A stretch of DNA of 45,793 bases from a bacterium (GCA_021323635.1 JAJPKQ010000014.1:1-45793); one strand, 5' to 3'. Shown: positions 24,564-33,540, counted from the first letter of the stretch. The notes: a model not told the origin generated them from the sequence alone. Program-made: numbers and translations.

Positions 24564-25333
24564 GCACGCTGCCTGAGAACGCGTTGAGCGCGCCCCCACG
24601 GGCATCCGTGCACCAGCCCGCCAGCGGGCGGCCGCCCGGGGCGGCGCGGGTTGCGCTGATCCTGCTGGGCAAGGAGCTGCGACTGGAGCTGCGCACGCTG
24701 GAGTCGGTGCCAGGCATGGCGCTCTTTGCGCTCTCAGCCTTCGTGATCTTCCACTTTGCGCTCAACCGTGCCGCGCTGCAGGGCGACCTCGCCGCGGGGG
24801 TGCTGTGGGTGACGATCCTGCTGGCGGCGCTGCTTGCGATCAACCGCCTTTTTGTCGCCGACGCCCAGCAGGGCGGGTTTGAGGCGCTCGCGCTCGCGCC
24901 CGTGCCGCCGGGGGCGATCCTGGCCGCGAAGGCGGCTGCGCTGCTCATCTACCTGCTCGTTCTCGAGCTCTTAGCGCTGCCGGCGTTCGCGCTGCTGCTG
25001 CTTGCGCAGCCGCTGGCGGCGGCAGCTTTTGGCGTGCTGGCCACGCTGCTCTTGGGTGACATCGCGATCGCGGTCATCGGGACGCTGGTGAGCGCGCTTG
25101 TGATCCGCTCGCGCGCGCGGGACCTGCTCGGCCCGCTGCTGATGCTGCCGCTCTTGATCCCGGTTGTGATCGGCGCCACCAGCGCGCTCTCACCGCTGCT
25201 TGCGCCGCATGCTCCGGACCTCTCAAGCTGGCTGTCTGCCACCGGGCTGCGCTGGCTTGCCGTGCTCGGCCTCTATGATCTCTTATTCGGGCTGATTGCC
25301 TACGCCCTATTCGAGTTCCTCTTGGAGGATTAG
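24560..25333 (+). CDS. ccmB: Haem exporter membrane protein CcmB
   Basis: The 257-residue protein overlaps ccmA by 4 bp (ATGA) and has about six membrane helices. The sequence KELRLELRTLESVPGMALFALSAF, followed by WVTILLAALLAINRLF, is characteristic of CcmB. It is the membrane partner of CcmA. The N-terminal 25 residues are a variable cytoplasmic tail. Confidence 0.92.
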   Translation: MSTLPENALSAPPRASVHQPASGRPPGAARVALILLGKELRLELRTLESVPGMALFALSAFVIFHFALNRAALQGDLAAGVLWVTILLAALLAINRLFVADAQQGGFEALALAPVPPGAILAAKAAALLIYLLVLELLALPAFALLLLAQPLAAAAFGVLATLLLGDIAIAVIGTLVSALVIRSRARDLLGPLLMLPLLIPVVIGATSALSPLLAPHAPDLSSWLSATGLRWLAVLGLYDLLFGLIAYALFEFLLED

Positions 25334-25337
25334 GTTC

Positions 25338-26171
25338 GTGGATTCCACTCAGAAGCCACCGGCGCGCCTGCTGCGCACGGCATGGCTGCCGGTGACGACG
25401 GCGCTGATGATCGCCGCTGCGCTGGCGCTGACGTTCTTCTACGCCCCGCTTGAAGCGCAGGAAGGCTTCCTGCAGAAGATCTTCTACCTGCACGTGCCGT
25501 TAGCGATCGTCACGCTCTGCGGCTTCGTCTACGGCGGGCTGCTCGCGATCGCGCACCTGCGCACGCGCGAGGTGCGCTACGACGTGCGCTCGTATGTTGC
25601 AATCCACATGAGCTTGATCTTCGGCGTCTGCGTGCTGATCACGGGCTCGATCTGGGCGAAGGGCTCCTGGGGCCACTGGTGGGTGTGGAACGAACCGACC
25701 CTCGACTCCTTCCTGATCATCATGCTCCTCTACTGCACCTACCAGCCGCTGCGCTTCGCGATCGAGGACCGCGAGCGTCAGGCGCGCTACGCATCGGTGT
25801 TTGCGATCACCGCCGGCGCGTTCGTGCCGATGGCGATGATCGTCGTGCGGCTCGCCCCGCAGTACGTCCATCCGCGGGTGCTCTCGAGCGCCAACAACCT
25901 GCCGGCGCCGATGGGGGCGACGTTCGTGGTCGCCCTGCTTGCGTTCAGCCTCCTCTATGCGACGCTCTGGCGCTTGGAGGTGCGCGTGAAGCTCGCCCGC
26001 TTCCGGCTGCGGGCGCTCCAGCGCCTGGCGCTGGAGCGCGCCCAGGCGCCGCTGCGCGCCCCTCTTGCGAGCCCCGGCGCACCGCTGCTGGTCCCATCGA
26101 CCGCAAGTGCCGATCGCTCATCCGGGCGCCGGCGTCAGCTAGCGGAGCGAGGCGAGGTGATCGTGCCGTGA
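25338..26171 (+). CDS. ccmC: Haem-handling membrane protein CcmC (WWD domain)
   Basis: From GTG 25338 (GGAGGA upstream, 4 bp after ccmB) the protein is 277 residues with six membrane helices. The haem-binding tryptophan-rich loop reads WGHWWVWNEPTLDS; the more common form is WGTWWVWDARLTS, so the Asp after the last Trp is Asn here. Two conserved His flank it, in FYLHVPLA and in APQYVHPR. CcmC loads haem onto CcmE. About 60 polar residues extend past the last helix, longer than typical CcmC. An ATG at 25296 is in frame but would lie inside ccmB. Confidence 0.92.
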   Translation: MDSTQKPPARLLRTAWLPVTTALMIAAALALTFFYAPLEAQEGFLQKIFYLHVPLAIVTLCGFVYGGLLAIAHLRTREVRYDVRSYVAIHMSLIFGVCVLITGSIWAKGSWGHWWVWNEPTLDSFLIIMLLYCTYQPLRFAIEDRERQARYASVFAITAGAFVPMAMIVVRLAPQYVHPRVLSSANNLPAPMGATFVVALLAFSLLYATLWRLEVRVKLARFRLRALQRLALERAQAPLRAPLASPGAPLLVPSTASADRSSGRRRQLAERGEVIVP

Positions 26172-26404
26172 GCCACCTGCTGGGGCTGATCGGCAGCCCC
26201 GCGCTGCCGCTGGGAACGGCTGGAAGGTACGTCGCTGCGGCCTATATCGTCGCCTTCGTGATCGTCGCGGCATATGTGGCGATCATGGCGCTGCGCCTGC
26301 GCCGCATCGAGCATGCGCTGGGAGAGCTCGCCGCCGACGCCCACGCGCGCCACGACGGCGAGGACTCCATCTCGGCCCTCACGGGCGAGCGCTTGGAGGG
26401 GTGA
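26168..26404 (+). CDS. ccmD: CcmD-like small membrane protein
   Basis: A 78-codon gene begins at GTG 26168, overlapping the ccmC stop (GTGA). The protein has one membrane helix (about 22-44, AAAYIVAFVIVAAYVAIMAL) followed by a charged helix LRRIEHALGEL. Size, topology and position after ccmC match CcmD, which holds CcmE and the CcmABC complex together. Sequence conservation in CcmD is low, so context carries most of the weight. Confidence 0.78.
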   Translation: MSHLLGLIGSPALPLGTAGRYVAAAYIVAFVIVAAYVAIMALRLRRIEHALGELAADAHARHDGEDSISALTGERLEG

Positions 26405-26408
26405 GCCG

Positions 26409-27812
26409 ATGAACGAGCTGCTCGCGCTGGGCATCTCCTACAAGACAGCGCCGCTCGCGCTCCGCGAGCGCCTCGCCTTCACGGACGAGCGCGCGCTGCA
26501 GCTCGCAGCCCGGCTCCGCGAGAGGCTCGAGGGCGAGGCGGAGGCCGCGATCGAGGAGGCGGTGATCCTCTGCACCTGCAACCGCAGTGAGCTTTACCTC
26601 GTCTGCGCAGACCCGGTGCGAGCGGAGGCCAGGGCGCTCTCGCTGCTTGCGGAGGCCAGCCAGATACGGCCGACGGAGCTGGCGGAGGCCACCTATTCGC
26701 CGCGCAACTGCGATGCGGCACGCCATCTCTTCCGCGTCACCGCGGGCCTGGAGTCGATGGTCCTGGGCGAGGCGGAGATCCAGGGACAGGTGCGCCGCGC
26801 CTACGAGCGCGCGCATGCCGCAGAGCACACGGGGCCGCTCACCGACAGGCTCTTCACCGCGGCGATCGCCGCCGGGAGGCTGGTGCGCGCGCGCACGGAG
26901 ATCGGCGCCAGCCATCTGAGCGTGCCCGCGATCGCGGTCGAGCTGGCCTCCCAGCTGCTCGGCGACCTCGAGGACCGCTCGGTCGTGATCCTGGGTGCCG
27001 GCGAGATGAGCGAGCTCACCGCACAGGCGCTGGCGCGCCAGGGTGCCGGGACCGTCTTCGTCGCCAACCGCCATGCGCGGCGGGCGCGGGCGATAGCGGA
27101 GCGCTTCGGCGGAAGCGTGGTGAATCTCGAGCGCCTGCCCGAGCAGCTTGTGGAGGCTGACATCGTGCTCTCCTCCACCGCCTCGCCGCACTGCATCGTC
27201 GGCGCAGAGGAGCTGGCGCTGGTGATGGAGCGCCGACGCGAGCGCCCGTTGCTGATGATCGACATCGCCGTGCCGCGCGACATCGAGCCTGGCTGCGGGG
27301 AGCTGCCGGGCGTCAGCCTCTACGACATCGACGACCTCAAAGGCGCCGTCGACGAGAGCCGCGCGGCGCGCGCGGCAGAGCTGCCCAAGGCGGAGGCGAT
27401 CATCGAGGCGGAGCTGCGTCGCTTCGCGCGTTGGCTTGGCGAAGCGGACATCCTCCCGACCGTCGCCGCGCTGCGGGCACAGGCGGCAGAGATCGTGGCG
27501 GCGGTGGTAGCCGAGAACGCGGGCCGCTTTGAGAGCGCCTCCGAGCAGGACCTGCGGCGCGTGCAGGCGATGGCAGAGGCGATCGCGGGCAGGCTGCTGC
27601 ATGCTCCGACGAAGACGCTGCGCTCGCTCTCCGGAGCGCGTCGACACGCGACGCTGGCGCTCGTCCGCGAGCTCTTCGGGCTGGAGGGCGAGGAGCCATC
27701 CGCGCGCGTGGGCGCTCTGGCGCCACGGGCGCACACAAAGCAGCCGGAGGGCACGCAGCAGTCGGGAGCGCTCGCGCCGGTCTACTCGCTGCGCGAGCGC
27801 CGCGGGCGCTGA
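26409..27812 (+). CDS. hemA: Glutamyl-tRNA reductase
   Basis: The 467-residue enzyme reduces Glu-tRNA to glutamate-1-semialdehyde with NADPH, the first committed step of C5-pathway tetrapyrrole synthesis. It shows the start LALGISYKTAPLALRERLAF, catalytic Cys57 in LCTCNRSELY, GLESMVLGEAEIQGQVR, the NADPH-binding VVILGAGEMSELTAQAL and a C-terminal dimerisation helix. The true start is the ATG at 26409, 4 bp after ccmD; the open frame extends further upstream without similarity. The C-terminus has about 40 extra low-complexity residues. Confidence 0.97.
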   Translation: MNELLALGISYKTAPLALRERLAFTDERALQLAARLRERLEGEAEAAIEEAVILCTCNRSELYLVCADPVRAEARALSLLAEASQIRPTELAEATYSPRNCDAARHLFRVTAGLESMVLGEAEIQGQVRRAYERAHAAEHTGPLTDRLFTAAIAAGRLVRARTEIGASHLSVPAIAVELASQLLGDLEDRSVVILGAGEMSELTAQALARQGAGTVFVANRHARRARAIAERFGGSVVNLERLPEQLVEADIVLSSTASPHCIVGAEELALVMERRRERPLLMIDIAVPRDIEPGCGELPGVSLYDIDDLKGAVDESRAARAAELPKAEAIIEAELRRFARWLGEADILPTVAALRAQAAEIVAAVVAENAGRFESASEQDLRRVQAMAEAIAGRLLHAPTKTLRSLSGARRHATLALVRELFGLEGEEPSARVGALAPRAHTKQPEGTQQSGALAPVYSLRERRGR

Positions 27813-28747
27813 TGCGCGTAGGCACACGCGGCAGCGCGCTTGCCATGGCCCAGACGCGGGCGCTGCTGGCGCTGATCGGCGAACCGGATGTGGAGGTGCT
27901 GACCACCGCGCAGCTGGCCGGAGCGGATCGCGAGCGACACGATGCGCCTCAGGACAAGTCGCGCTGGGTCGCAGATCTCGAGCGCGCGCTGCTGGCGGGG
28001 AAGATCGATCTCGCCGTGCACTCCGCCAAGGATGTCCCCGGCGATCTGGCCGAGGGCCTGGAGCTGATCGGCGCGCTCGCGCGCGCGCCCGCGATCGACC
28101 TGCTCGTGCTCCGGCCCGGCGCCTGCGAGCAGCTTCCGCGGCAAGCGCGGGTCGGAACCGGCAGCCTGCGCCGGAGCGCCCAGCTGCGCGCCTGGCGCCC
28201 CGACATCGAGGTGGTCACGGTGGCCGGCAACGTGGACACCCGCCTGGCGGCGCTCACCGCGGGCGCGGCGGAGGTCGATGCGCTCGTGCTTGCCGCGGCC
28301 GGCCTGCAGCGGCTGGGGATCGAGCCTGATCGATCGATGCCCCTGCGCGGGCCCTGCTTCGTGCCGGCCCCCGGGCAGGGGACGATCACGCTGCAGGCGC
28401 GCTGCAAGGATCGCGCGCTGGCGGCGGCGATCGCTCCTCACTGCGACCGCGATGCCTTCGCCTGTCTGCGCGCCGAGCGGGCGCTTGCGCGCGCGCTTGG
28501 CGCATCATGCGATCTCCCGCTCGGCGCCCACGCTCAGATTCAGGCCGCCAGCGCGCCGGGCGGCGCACAGATGCGACTGCGCGGGTGGGTCGGCCTCCCT
28601 GACGGCTCGCAATGGATCGCCGATCAGGCAAGCGGAGATCCCACCGAGCCGGAGGCGCTCGGCATGTTGCTTGCAGAGCGCATGCGCAGCGCGGGCTGCG
28701 AGCAGATCCTGCGGCGCGCGTTGGCGGAGGTGGGCGGCGATGTCTGA
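27812..28747 (+). CDS. hemC: Porphobilinogen deaminase (hydroxymethylbilane synthase)
   Basis: The 311-residue enzyme joins four porphobilinogen units into hydroxymethylbilane. The start is RVGTRGSALAMAQT, HSAKDVP (70-76) carries the catalytic Asp74, RVGTGSLRRSAQL binds the substrate, and Cys233 in LGASCDLPLGA holds the dipyrromethane cofactor. Its ATG overlaps the hemA stop by 1 bp. Confidence 0.97.
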   Translation: MRVGTRGSALAMAQTRALLALIGEPDVEVLTTAQLAGADRERHDAPQDKSRWVADLERALLAGKIDLAVHSAKDVPGDLAEGLELIGALARAPAIDLLVLRPGACEQLPRQARVGTGSLRRSAQLRAWRPDIEVVTVAGNVDTRLAALTAGAAEVDALVLAAAGLQRLGIEPDRSMPLRGPCFVPAPGQGTITLQARCKDRALAAAIAPHCDRDAFACLRAERALARALGASCDLPLGAHAQIQAASAPGGAQMRLRGWVGLPDGSQWIADQASGDPTEPEALGMLLAERMRSAGCEQILRRALAEVGGDV

Positions 28748-30305
28748 GCAGCGCGCGCCCGGGCGCGTCTACCTGGTCGGCGCGGGCCCGGGCGCGTCAG
28801 GGCTCCTGACGCTGCGTGCACGCGAGCTGATCGAAGGCGCCGATGTGATCCTCTACGACCGCCTGATCGCCCCGGAGGCGCTCGACCACGCGCGGCCGGA
28901 TGCGGAGCTGCTCTATGTCGGCAAGGATGGCGCGGCCGGCAAGGACCTCTCGGTGGCGCAGGAGCAGACGATCGCGCTGATGCTCGAGCGCGCGCGCGCG
29001 GGCAGGTCGGTGGTGCGCCTGAAGGGAGGCGACCCGCTGCTGTTCGGCCGTGGCGGCGAGGAGGCGCAGGCGCTTGCGGCCGCGAAGATCGGCTTTGAGA
29101 TCGTTCCAGGCATCACGGCAGCGCTCGGCGCAGGCGCCTATGCGGGCATCCCGCTCACCCAACGGCACCTGGCAAGCGCAGTCGCGCTCGTCACCGCCCA
29201 CGAGGACCCGAGCAAGGAGGGCAGCGACATCGACTGGGAGGCGCTTGCGCGGTTTCCGGGCACGCTCGTCCTCTACATGGGCGTGCGCCGACTCGATGCT
29301 GCGGTCGGCGCGCTGATCGCCGGCGGTCGCTCGGGGGATGAGCCGGCGGCGATCGTGGAAGCGGCGACGCTGCCCCATCAGCGCACGCTGCGCTGCGCCC
29401 TCGCGCAGCTGCCGGAGCTTGCGCGCAAGGCGTCGGTGCGCGCGCCGGCGCTGACCATCATCGGCGCTGTCGCAGAGCTTGCCGATCAGCTGCAGTGGCG
29501 TGCGCCCGGTGAGCTGCCGCTGGCCGGCCTCTCGATCGCGGTCACGCGCGCCCGCGCCCAGGCGAGCGCGCTTGCCAAGCGCCTGCGGGCGCTGGGCGCA
29601 GAGGTGATCGAGGCGCCTGCGATCGCGATTCGCGAGCTTGCGCTGCAGCCGCTCGATCCCGCTCCCTACGACCTCATCTGCCTGACATCAGCCAACGGTG
29701 TCGCACCCTTCTTCGACCGCCTGGCGAGCGCCGGCTGCGACGCTCGCTCGCTCGCCCACGCGCGGGTGGCTGCGATCGGGCCGGGCACCGCACGCGCGCT
29801 CTTTGCGCGCGGCATCCGCGCGGACCTGATACCGACGCGCTATGTGGCGGAGGGACTGCTGGAGATGATCGCCGAGCGGCGTGAGGGCGATCTGGCGCAC
29901 ATCAGCCGCGCCCTGGTGGCGCGCGCACGCGAGGCGCGCGAGGAGCTTCCGCAGGGGCTGCGCGCGCTGGGGATCGAGACCGACGTCGTGGCGCTCTATG
30001 AGACGGTCGCAGTCAGCCCGCCACGGGCGCTGATCGGCGCGGCTGCCGGATGCGACTACATCACCTTCACCTCCTCCTCCACGGTGCGCAACTTCCTCGA
30101 CGCGCTGGGCGCGGCGGAGGGCGGGGACCCTGAGCGCCTGCGCGCGCGGGTTGTCTCGATCGGCCCGGTCACAAGCGCGCAGCTTGCGGAGCGCGGCGTG
30201 AGCGTCGACGTTGAGGCTGAGCGCCACGACATCGAGGGCCTGATCGACGCCCTGCTTGCAGATGTCCAAGCGCACGGCGGCGCCGCAGGCATAAAGCGGC
30301 CATGA
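28740..30305 (+). CDS. cobA-hemD: Uroporphyrinogen-III C-methyltransferase / uroporphyrinogen-III synthase fusion
   Basis: The 521-residue protein has an N-terminal SUMT domain (about 8-250) with VGAGPGASGLLTLRA (13-27) and the SAM-binding RLKGGDPLLFGRGGEE (93-108). The C-terminal HemD domain (about 260-521) starts LAGLSIAVTRARAQA and contains DLICLTSANGV and CDYITFTSSSTVRNF. It cyclises hydroxymethylbilane to uroporphyrinogen III and then methylates it twice to precorrin-2, the entry to siroheme and cobalamin. The fusion is common in actinobacteria and Firmicutes. The ATG at 28740 overlaps hemC by 8 bp. Confidence 0.95.
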   Translation: MSEQRAPGRVYLVGAGPGASGLLTLRARELIEGADVILYDRLIAPEALDHARPDAELLYVGKDGAAGKDLSVAQEQTIALMLERARAGRSVVRLKGGDPLLFGRGGEEAQALAAAKIGFEIVPGITAALGAGAYAGIPLTQRHLASAVALVTAHEDPSKEGSDIDWEALARFPGTLVLYMGVRRLDAAVGALIAGGRSGDEPAAIVEAATLPHQRTLRCALAQLPELARKASVRAPALTIIGAVAELADQLQWRAPGELPLAGLSIAVTRARAQASALAKRLRALGAEVIEAPAIAIRELALQPLDPAPYDLICLTSANGVAPFFDRLASAGCDARSLAHARVAAIGPGTARALFARGIRADLIPTRYVAEGLLEMIAERREGDLAHISRALVARAREAREELPQGLRALGIETDVVALYETVAVSPPRALIGAAAGCDYITFTSSSTVRNFLDALGAAEGGDPERLRARVVSIGPVTSAQLAERGVSVDVEAERHDIEGLIDALLADVQAHGGAAGIKRP

Positions 30306-31183
30306 GCTTCGTGACCTTCCTCTCCGACTACGGCCTGCAGGATGAGTATGTCGGCGTCTGCCACGGCGTGATCCTGCGCCGCGCGCCGCAGGCGCAGATC
30401 ATCGACATCACGCACTCCATCCCCCGCCACGAGATAGCAGCGGGGGCGCTGCTGCTGGCCGCGGCGCTGCCCTACACGCCTGCAGCGGTGCACCTGGCGG
30501 TGGTCGACCCCGGCGTCGGCGCCAGCGCGCGCAGGGCGGTTGCGATCGCCTGCCGCCCCCGACAGGGTGGCGAGACGCATCACCTGGTGGGGCCAGACAA
30601 CGGGCTGCTGCCCGCGGCCGCACGGCGCCTTGGCGAGATCACCGAGGTGGTCGAGATCAGCGACTCGCCGGTCCGGCTGCAGCCGACCAGCGCGACCTTT
30701 CATGGGCGCGACATCTTCGCGCCGGTGGCAGGGGCGCTTGCGGCTGGCACGCCGCTGCGCGCCCTCGGGGAGCCGCTGGCGGCAAGGTCGCTCGTTGAGC
30801 TGCCGAGCGCCGCGGGTGCGCCGGCACGCAAGGATGCGCTGCCCGCAACCGTCGTGCACGTGGACGCGTTCGGAAACCTCACCCTCGACCTCGCCCCGCA
30901 GGCGCTCCTCGCAGCGGGCTGCAAGCCCGGCGCGGAGCTCCAGATCGAGCCGCTGCCGGCGCCCGGCGAGCGCGCGCAGAGGCCGCCGCTGCGCGCCCGG
31001 CTGGGCAGCACCTTCTCAGATGTGCCGCCAGGCGCAGCGGTCCTGCACACAGACAGCCGCAACCTGCTTGCGCTTGCGATCAACTGCGGCTCGGCGGCGC
31101 AGGCGCTCGGGGTGGGCCATAGAGCCAGGCTTCTGATCAGGCTGGCCGACGACGGCCACGAGCGGTCTCGACGCGCCCGATGA
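30302..31183 (+). CDS. S-adenosyl-L-methionine hydrolase (SAM hydroxide adenosyltransferase, DUF62)
   Basis: The 293-residue protein belongs to the fluorinase/chlorinase-like family. Key motifs are FLSDYGLQDEYVG with conserved Asp9, DITH (35-38), VVDPGVG (67-73), GPDNG (97-101), FHGRDIFAPVA and VDAFGNLTLDL. Characterised hydroxide-forming members split SAM with water into adenosine and methionine; halide use is not suggested. It overlaps the cobA-hemD gene by 4 bp, so a SAM-consuming methyltransferase and a SAM-degrading enzyme are translated from adjacent frames. The physiological role of the family remains unsettled. Confidence 0.9.
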   Translation: MSFVTFLSDYGLQDEYVGVCHGVILRRAPQAQIIDITHSIPRHEIAAGALLLAAALPYTPAAVHLAVVDPGVGASARRAVAIACRPRQGGETHHLVGPDNGLLPAAARRLGEITEVVEISDSPVRLQPTSATFHGRDIFAPVAGALAAGTPLRALGEPLAARSLVELPSAAGAPARKDALPATVVHVDAFGNLTLDLAPQALLAAGCKPGAELQIEPLPAPGERAQRPPLRARLGSTFSDVPPGAAVLHTDSRNLLALAINCGSAAQALGVGHRARLLIRLADDGHERSRRAR

Positions 31184-32058
31184 GCGCCGATCGCCAGCGC
31201 GAGGAGCGCGCGCCGCTCCTGGGTCATCCCCGCGTCCATCTGCGCGCCACCGACTCCACGAACGCGCGCGCGAAGGAGCTTGCGCTTGCCGGCGCCCCGG
31301 GCGGCACGCTGATCAGCGCCGATCACCAGAGCGCCGGGCGCGGGCGCCAGGGGCGCTCCTGGTGGGCGCCGCCGGGATCATCACTGCTGTGCTCGCTGAT
31401 CCTGCGCACAGAGGCCGCCTCGCCGCTGGCGGCGCTGCGCGACGAGCAGGGGCTCGAGCTGCTGCCGATCCTCGCCGCCACCGCGCTCGCCCAGGTGCTT
31501 GGCCCCCAGGCGCAGATCAAGTGGCCCAACGACGTCCTCTACCCGCGATCGGACGGACGCCTGGGGAAGGTTGCAGGCATCCTGATCGAGCGCCGGTCGC
31601 CCGATCGCTTCGCGGTTCTCGGCATCGGCGTGAACGTCTGCGCGTCGATCGAGCAGGCGCCGCTTGAGCTGCGTGGAGAGATCGCGACGCTCGCTCGCGA
31701 TCAGGCCGCGATCGAGCCGTTGCTGCAAGCGCTGCTGACCGCGCTTGAGGCGCAGCTCCTGGCAGCGCCCGAGCGGGCGCTGGCGGACTTCCGCGCCCGC
31801 GACGCGCTCTACGGCAGGGAGATCGCCTGGCGCACGACCGCGGGCGCCTCGGCGCCCGCCACGCGTGGGCTTGCGCAGGGGATAGACGGCCGCGGCCGGC
31901 TGCTCGTGCGCAGCGCTGAGGGGATGCTAGCCCTCTCCTCCGGCGAGGTGCATCTGTGCGGGGATGGGCGACCGGCGGGCGGGCAGCCCGTGCTCGCGCG
32001 CGGCGCAGGGCTCGGGCTGGCTCAGGATCGGGCTCCGGATCAGGGGCAGCGGCGCTAA
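31180..32058 (+). CDS. birA: Biotin--[acetyl-CoA-carboxylase] ligase, catalytic form without DNA-binding domain
   Basis: The 292-residue ligase has the biotinyl-AMP loop GRGRQGRSW (53-61), KWPND (114-118), and Lys130 in GRLGKVAGILIE, then a small C-terminal SH3-like domain. It attaches biotin to carboxyl carrier proteins. It lacks the N-terminal helix-turn-helix of E. coli BirA, so it should not act as a repressor. It overlaps the SAM hydrolase gene by 4 bp and ends the plus-strand run. The last 35 residues are Gly/Ala/Gln-rich. Confidence 0.92.
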   Translation: MSADRQREERAPLLGHPRVHLRATDSTNARAKELALAGAPGGTLISADHQSAGRGRQGRSWWAPPGSSLLCSLILRTEAASPLAALRDEQGLELLPILAATALAQVLGPQAQIKWPNDVLYPRSDGRLGKVAGILIERRSPDRFAVLGIGVNVCASIEQAPLELRGEIATLARDQAAIEPLLQALLTALEAQLLAAPERALADFRARDALYGREIAWRTTAGASAPATRGLAQGIDGRGRLLVRSAEGMLALSSGEVHLCGDGRPAGGQPVLARGAGLGLAQDRAPDQGQRR

Positions 32059-32318
32059 GCTGCGGCGCGCTCTCGCTCAGATCCGCATCTAGTCAGTATC
32101 GATGCCGAGTGGGGCTGGCGCTCGGCGTTCGCATTTGTCGCGGATGGCGACGTGATCGGCTCAACGATCATCGACGCTCGGCGGAGGCTGGAGCGCGACG
32201 GCCACCTGACGATCACGTTGCCTGACGCGTTACGCGCCGAGGGGGACGAGCTCGCAGCCGGTGTTGACTGCGTAGCCGATCCGCCTGGGCCGCATCACGA
32301 ATCCCGTGGACGATCGAG
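32059..32318. other. Gene-free stretch between birA and fic
   Basis: These 260 bp separate the convergent birA and fic genes. A plus-strand frame through about 32092-32300 reads as a plausible peptide (for example ...STIIDARRRLERDGHLTI...) but has no proper start and no family I recognise; it may be a gene remnant. No strong terminator hairpin was found. Confidence 0.4.
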
Positions 32319-33515
32319 TTACGCCGCCTCGGTCGTCTGCGTGGGCGAGGGGTCCTCGTTTGCCTGACTCGGCTCATCGAAAAGCTGGAGATATTGCTCG
32401 TAGCGGAACAATCTCGAGCGGCGCTGTCCAGTCACCTCTCGCAGCAGGCCGAGCTCCTCGAACTTCGCAACGAGTCGATTGGCGGTAGGGAAAGTGACGT
32501 CGAGCGCCTGACTCACGAACTTGACATTTACGAGTGGCCGCTGAAAGAGATTCGAAAGCAGCTTGAGGCCGTTTGCTCCCGCGTTCTCCATGACCAGCGT
32601 GCGGTGTCCTTCGCGAAGCTCGAAGATCCGCTCAGCCGTCTCGGCTGCTTCTTCGGCGGTCTCGGCCACGCCTTGGAGGAAGAAGCGCAGCCAGCCCTCC
32701 CAGTCGCCCTTTGTTCGTATCGCGGTGAGTCGGTCGTAGTACTCCGAGCGATGGAGCTTTAGGTAGTGGCTGAGGTAGAGGAGCGGCTCTCGGAGGGCTC
32801 CGCCATGAACGAGCAGGAACGTGATCAGCAAGCGTCCGACCCGTCCGTTGCCATCAAGAAACGGGTGGATGCTCTCAAACTGAGCGTGGGCCAAACCGGC
32901 GGTGATCAGGAGCGGCAATGGCTCTTCAGCGTGCAGGAAGCGCTCGAAGTTGTCAAGAGCCTCCGTCATCTCAGGAACAGGGGGCGGCACGAATGTGGCT
33001 TTCTGAAGGGAGGCACCGGCCGGGCCTATCCAGTTCTGTGTCCGTCGAAACTCGCCGGGTGTCGCGTGTCCGCCTCGGCCGTCCTTCAAGAGTTGAGCAT
33101 GGATCTCGCGGATGAGCCGCAGCGACAGCGGCAGCTCATCGAGCCGTCGTAGGCCGTGGTTCATGGCGGCGACGTAGTTGACTATGTCGCCGACGTCGCC
33201 GAGGCGCCCCGGTGCCTCTGGCTCGAGCTCGACTTCGAGAAGATCCTCGAGCGTGCTCTGCGTACCCTCGATCTGCGAGCTGAGGACGGCCTCGCGTCGC
33301 ACGTACATCGCGACGAAAAACTGAGGGTCGGGGATGACCTTGATGACGCCGTCGAGACGACCGAGCGAGAGGTCGGCCTTCGATAGAAGCGCCAGGAGGT
33401 CGTCCTCCAGCACCAACGGCGGATCGGGAGGAAGTGGCGCCGGGACGAAGGCTGTGTAGCCACTCGACTGCGGGACGAAGCGCCCCGAGCGGTCTCTAGG
33501 CGGCGACGAAGCCAT
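32319..33515 (-). CDS. Fic-domain protein with C-terminal winged helix
   Basis: The 398-residue protein has the Fic_N region (GRFVPQSS...FVPAPLPPDPP), a class II inhibitory motif SxxxEG (Ser79, Glu83, Gly84), the Fic core with the complete active site HPFLDGNGRVGR (His217-Arg228), and a C-terminal winged helix-turn-helix (about 305-385). Fic enzymes usually transfer AMP to a target protein, and the glutamate blocks ATP until relieved. The winged helix may bind the paired inverted repeats upstream. Base composition is visibly lower in GC than the flanks, and no antitoxin gene accompanies it. A role in stress, phage defence or toxin-like control is possible but unproven. Confidence 0.92.
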   Translation of the reverse strand: MASSPPRDRSGRFVPQSSGYTAFVPAPLPPDPPLVLEDDLLALLSKADLSLGRLDGVIKVIPDPQFFVAMYVRREAVLSSQIEGTQSTLEDLLEVELEPEAPGRLGDVGDIVNYVAAMNHGLRRLDELPLSLRLIREIHAQLLKDGRGGHATPGEFRRTQNWIGPAGASLQKATFVPPPVPEMTEALDNFERFLHAEEPLPLLITAGLAHAQFESIHPFLDGNGRVGRLLITFLLVHGGALREPLLYLSHYLKLHRSEYYDRLTAIRTKGDWEGWLRFFLQGVAETAEEAAETAERIFELREGHRTLVMENAGANGLKLLSNLFQRPLVNVKFVSQALDVTFPTANRLVAKFEELGLLREVTGQRRSRLFRYEQYLQLFDEPSQANEDPSPTQTTEAA

Positions 33516-33540
33516 GGCTCCTCAAGCCACGTTTGGAACG

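Noticed and set aside
32319-33515. Fic as half of a toxin-antitoxin pair
   Set aside because: No small antitoxin gene is adjacent, and the protein carries its own inhibitory SxxxEG motif at residues 79-84, as in self-contained class II Fic proteins.
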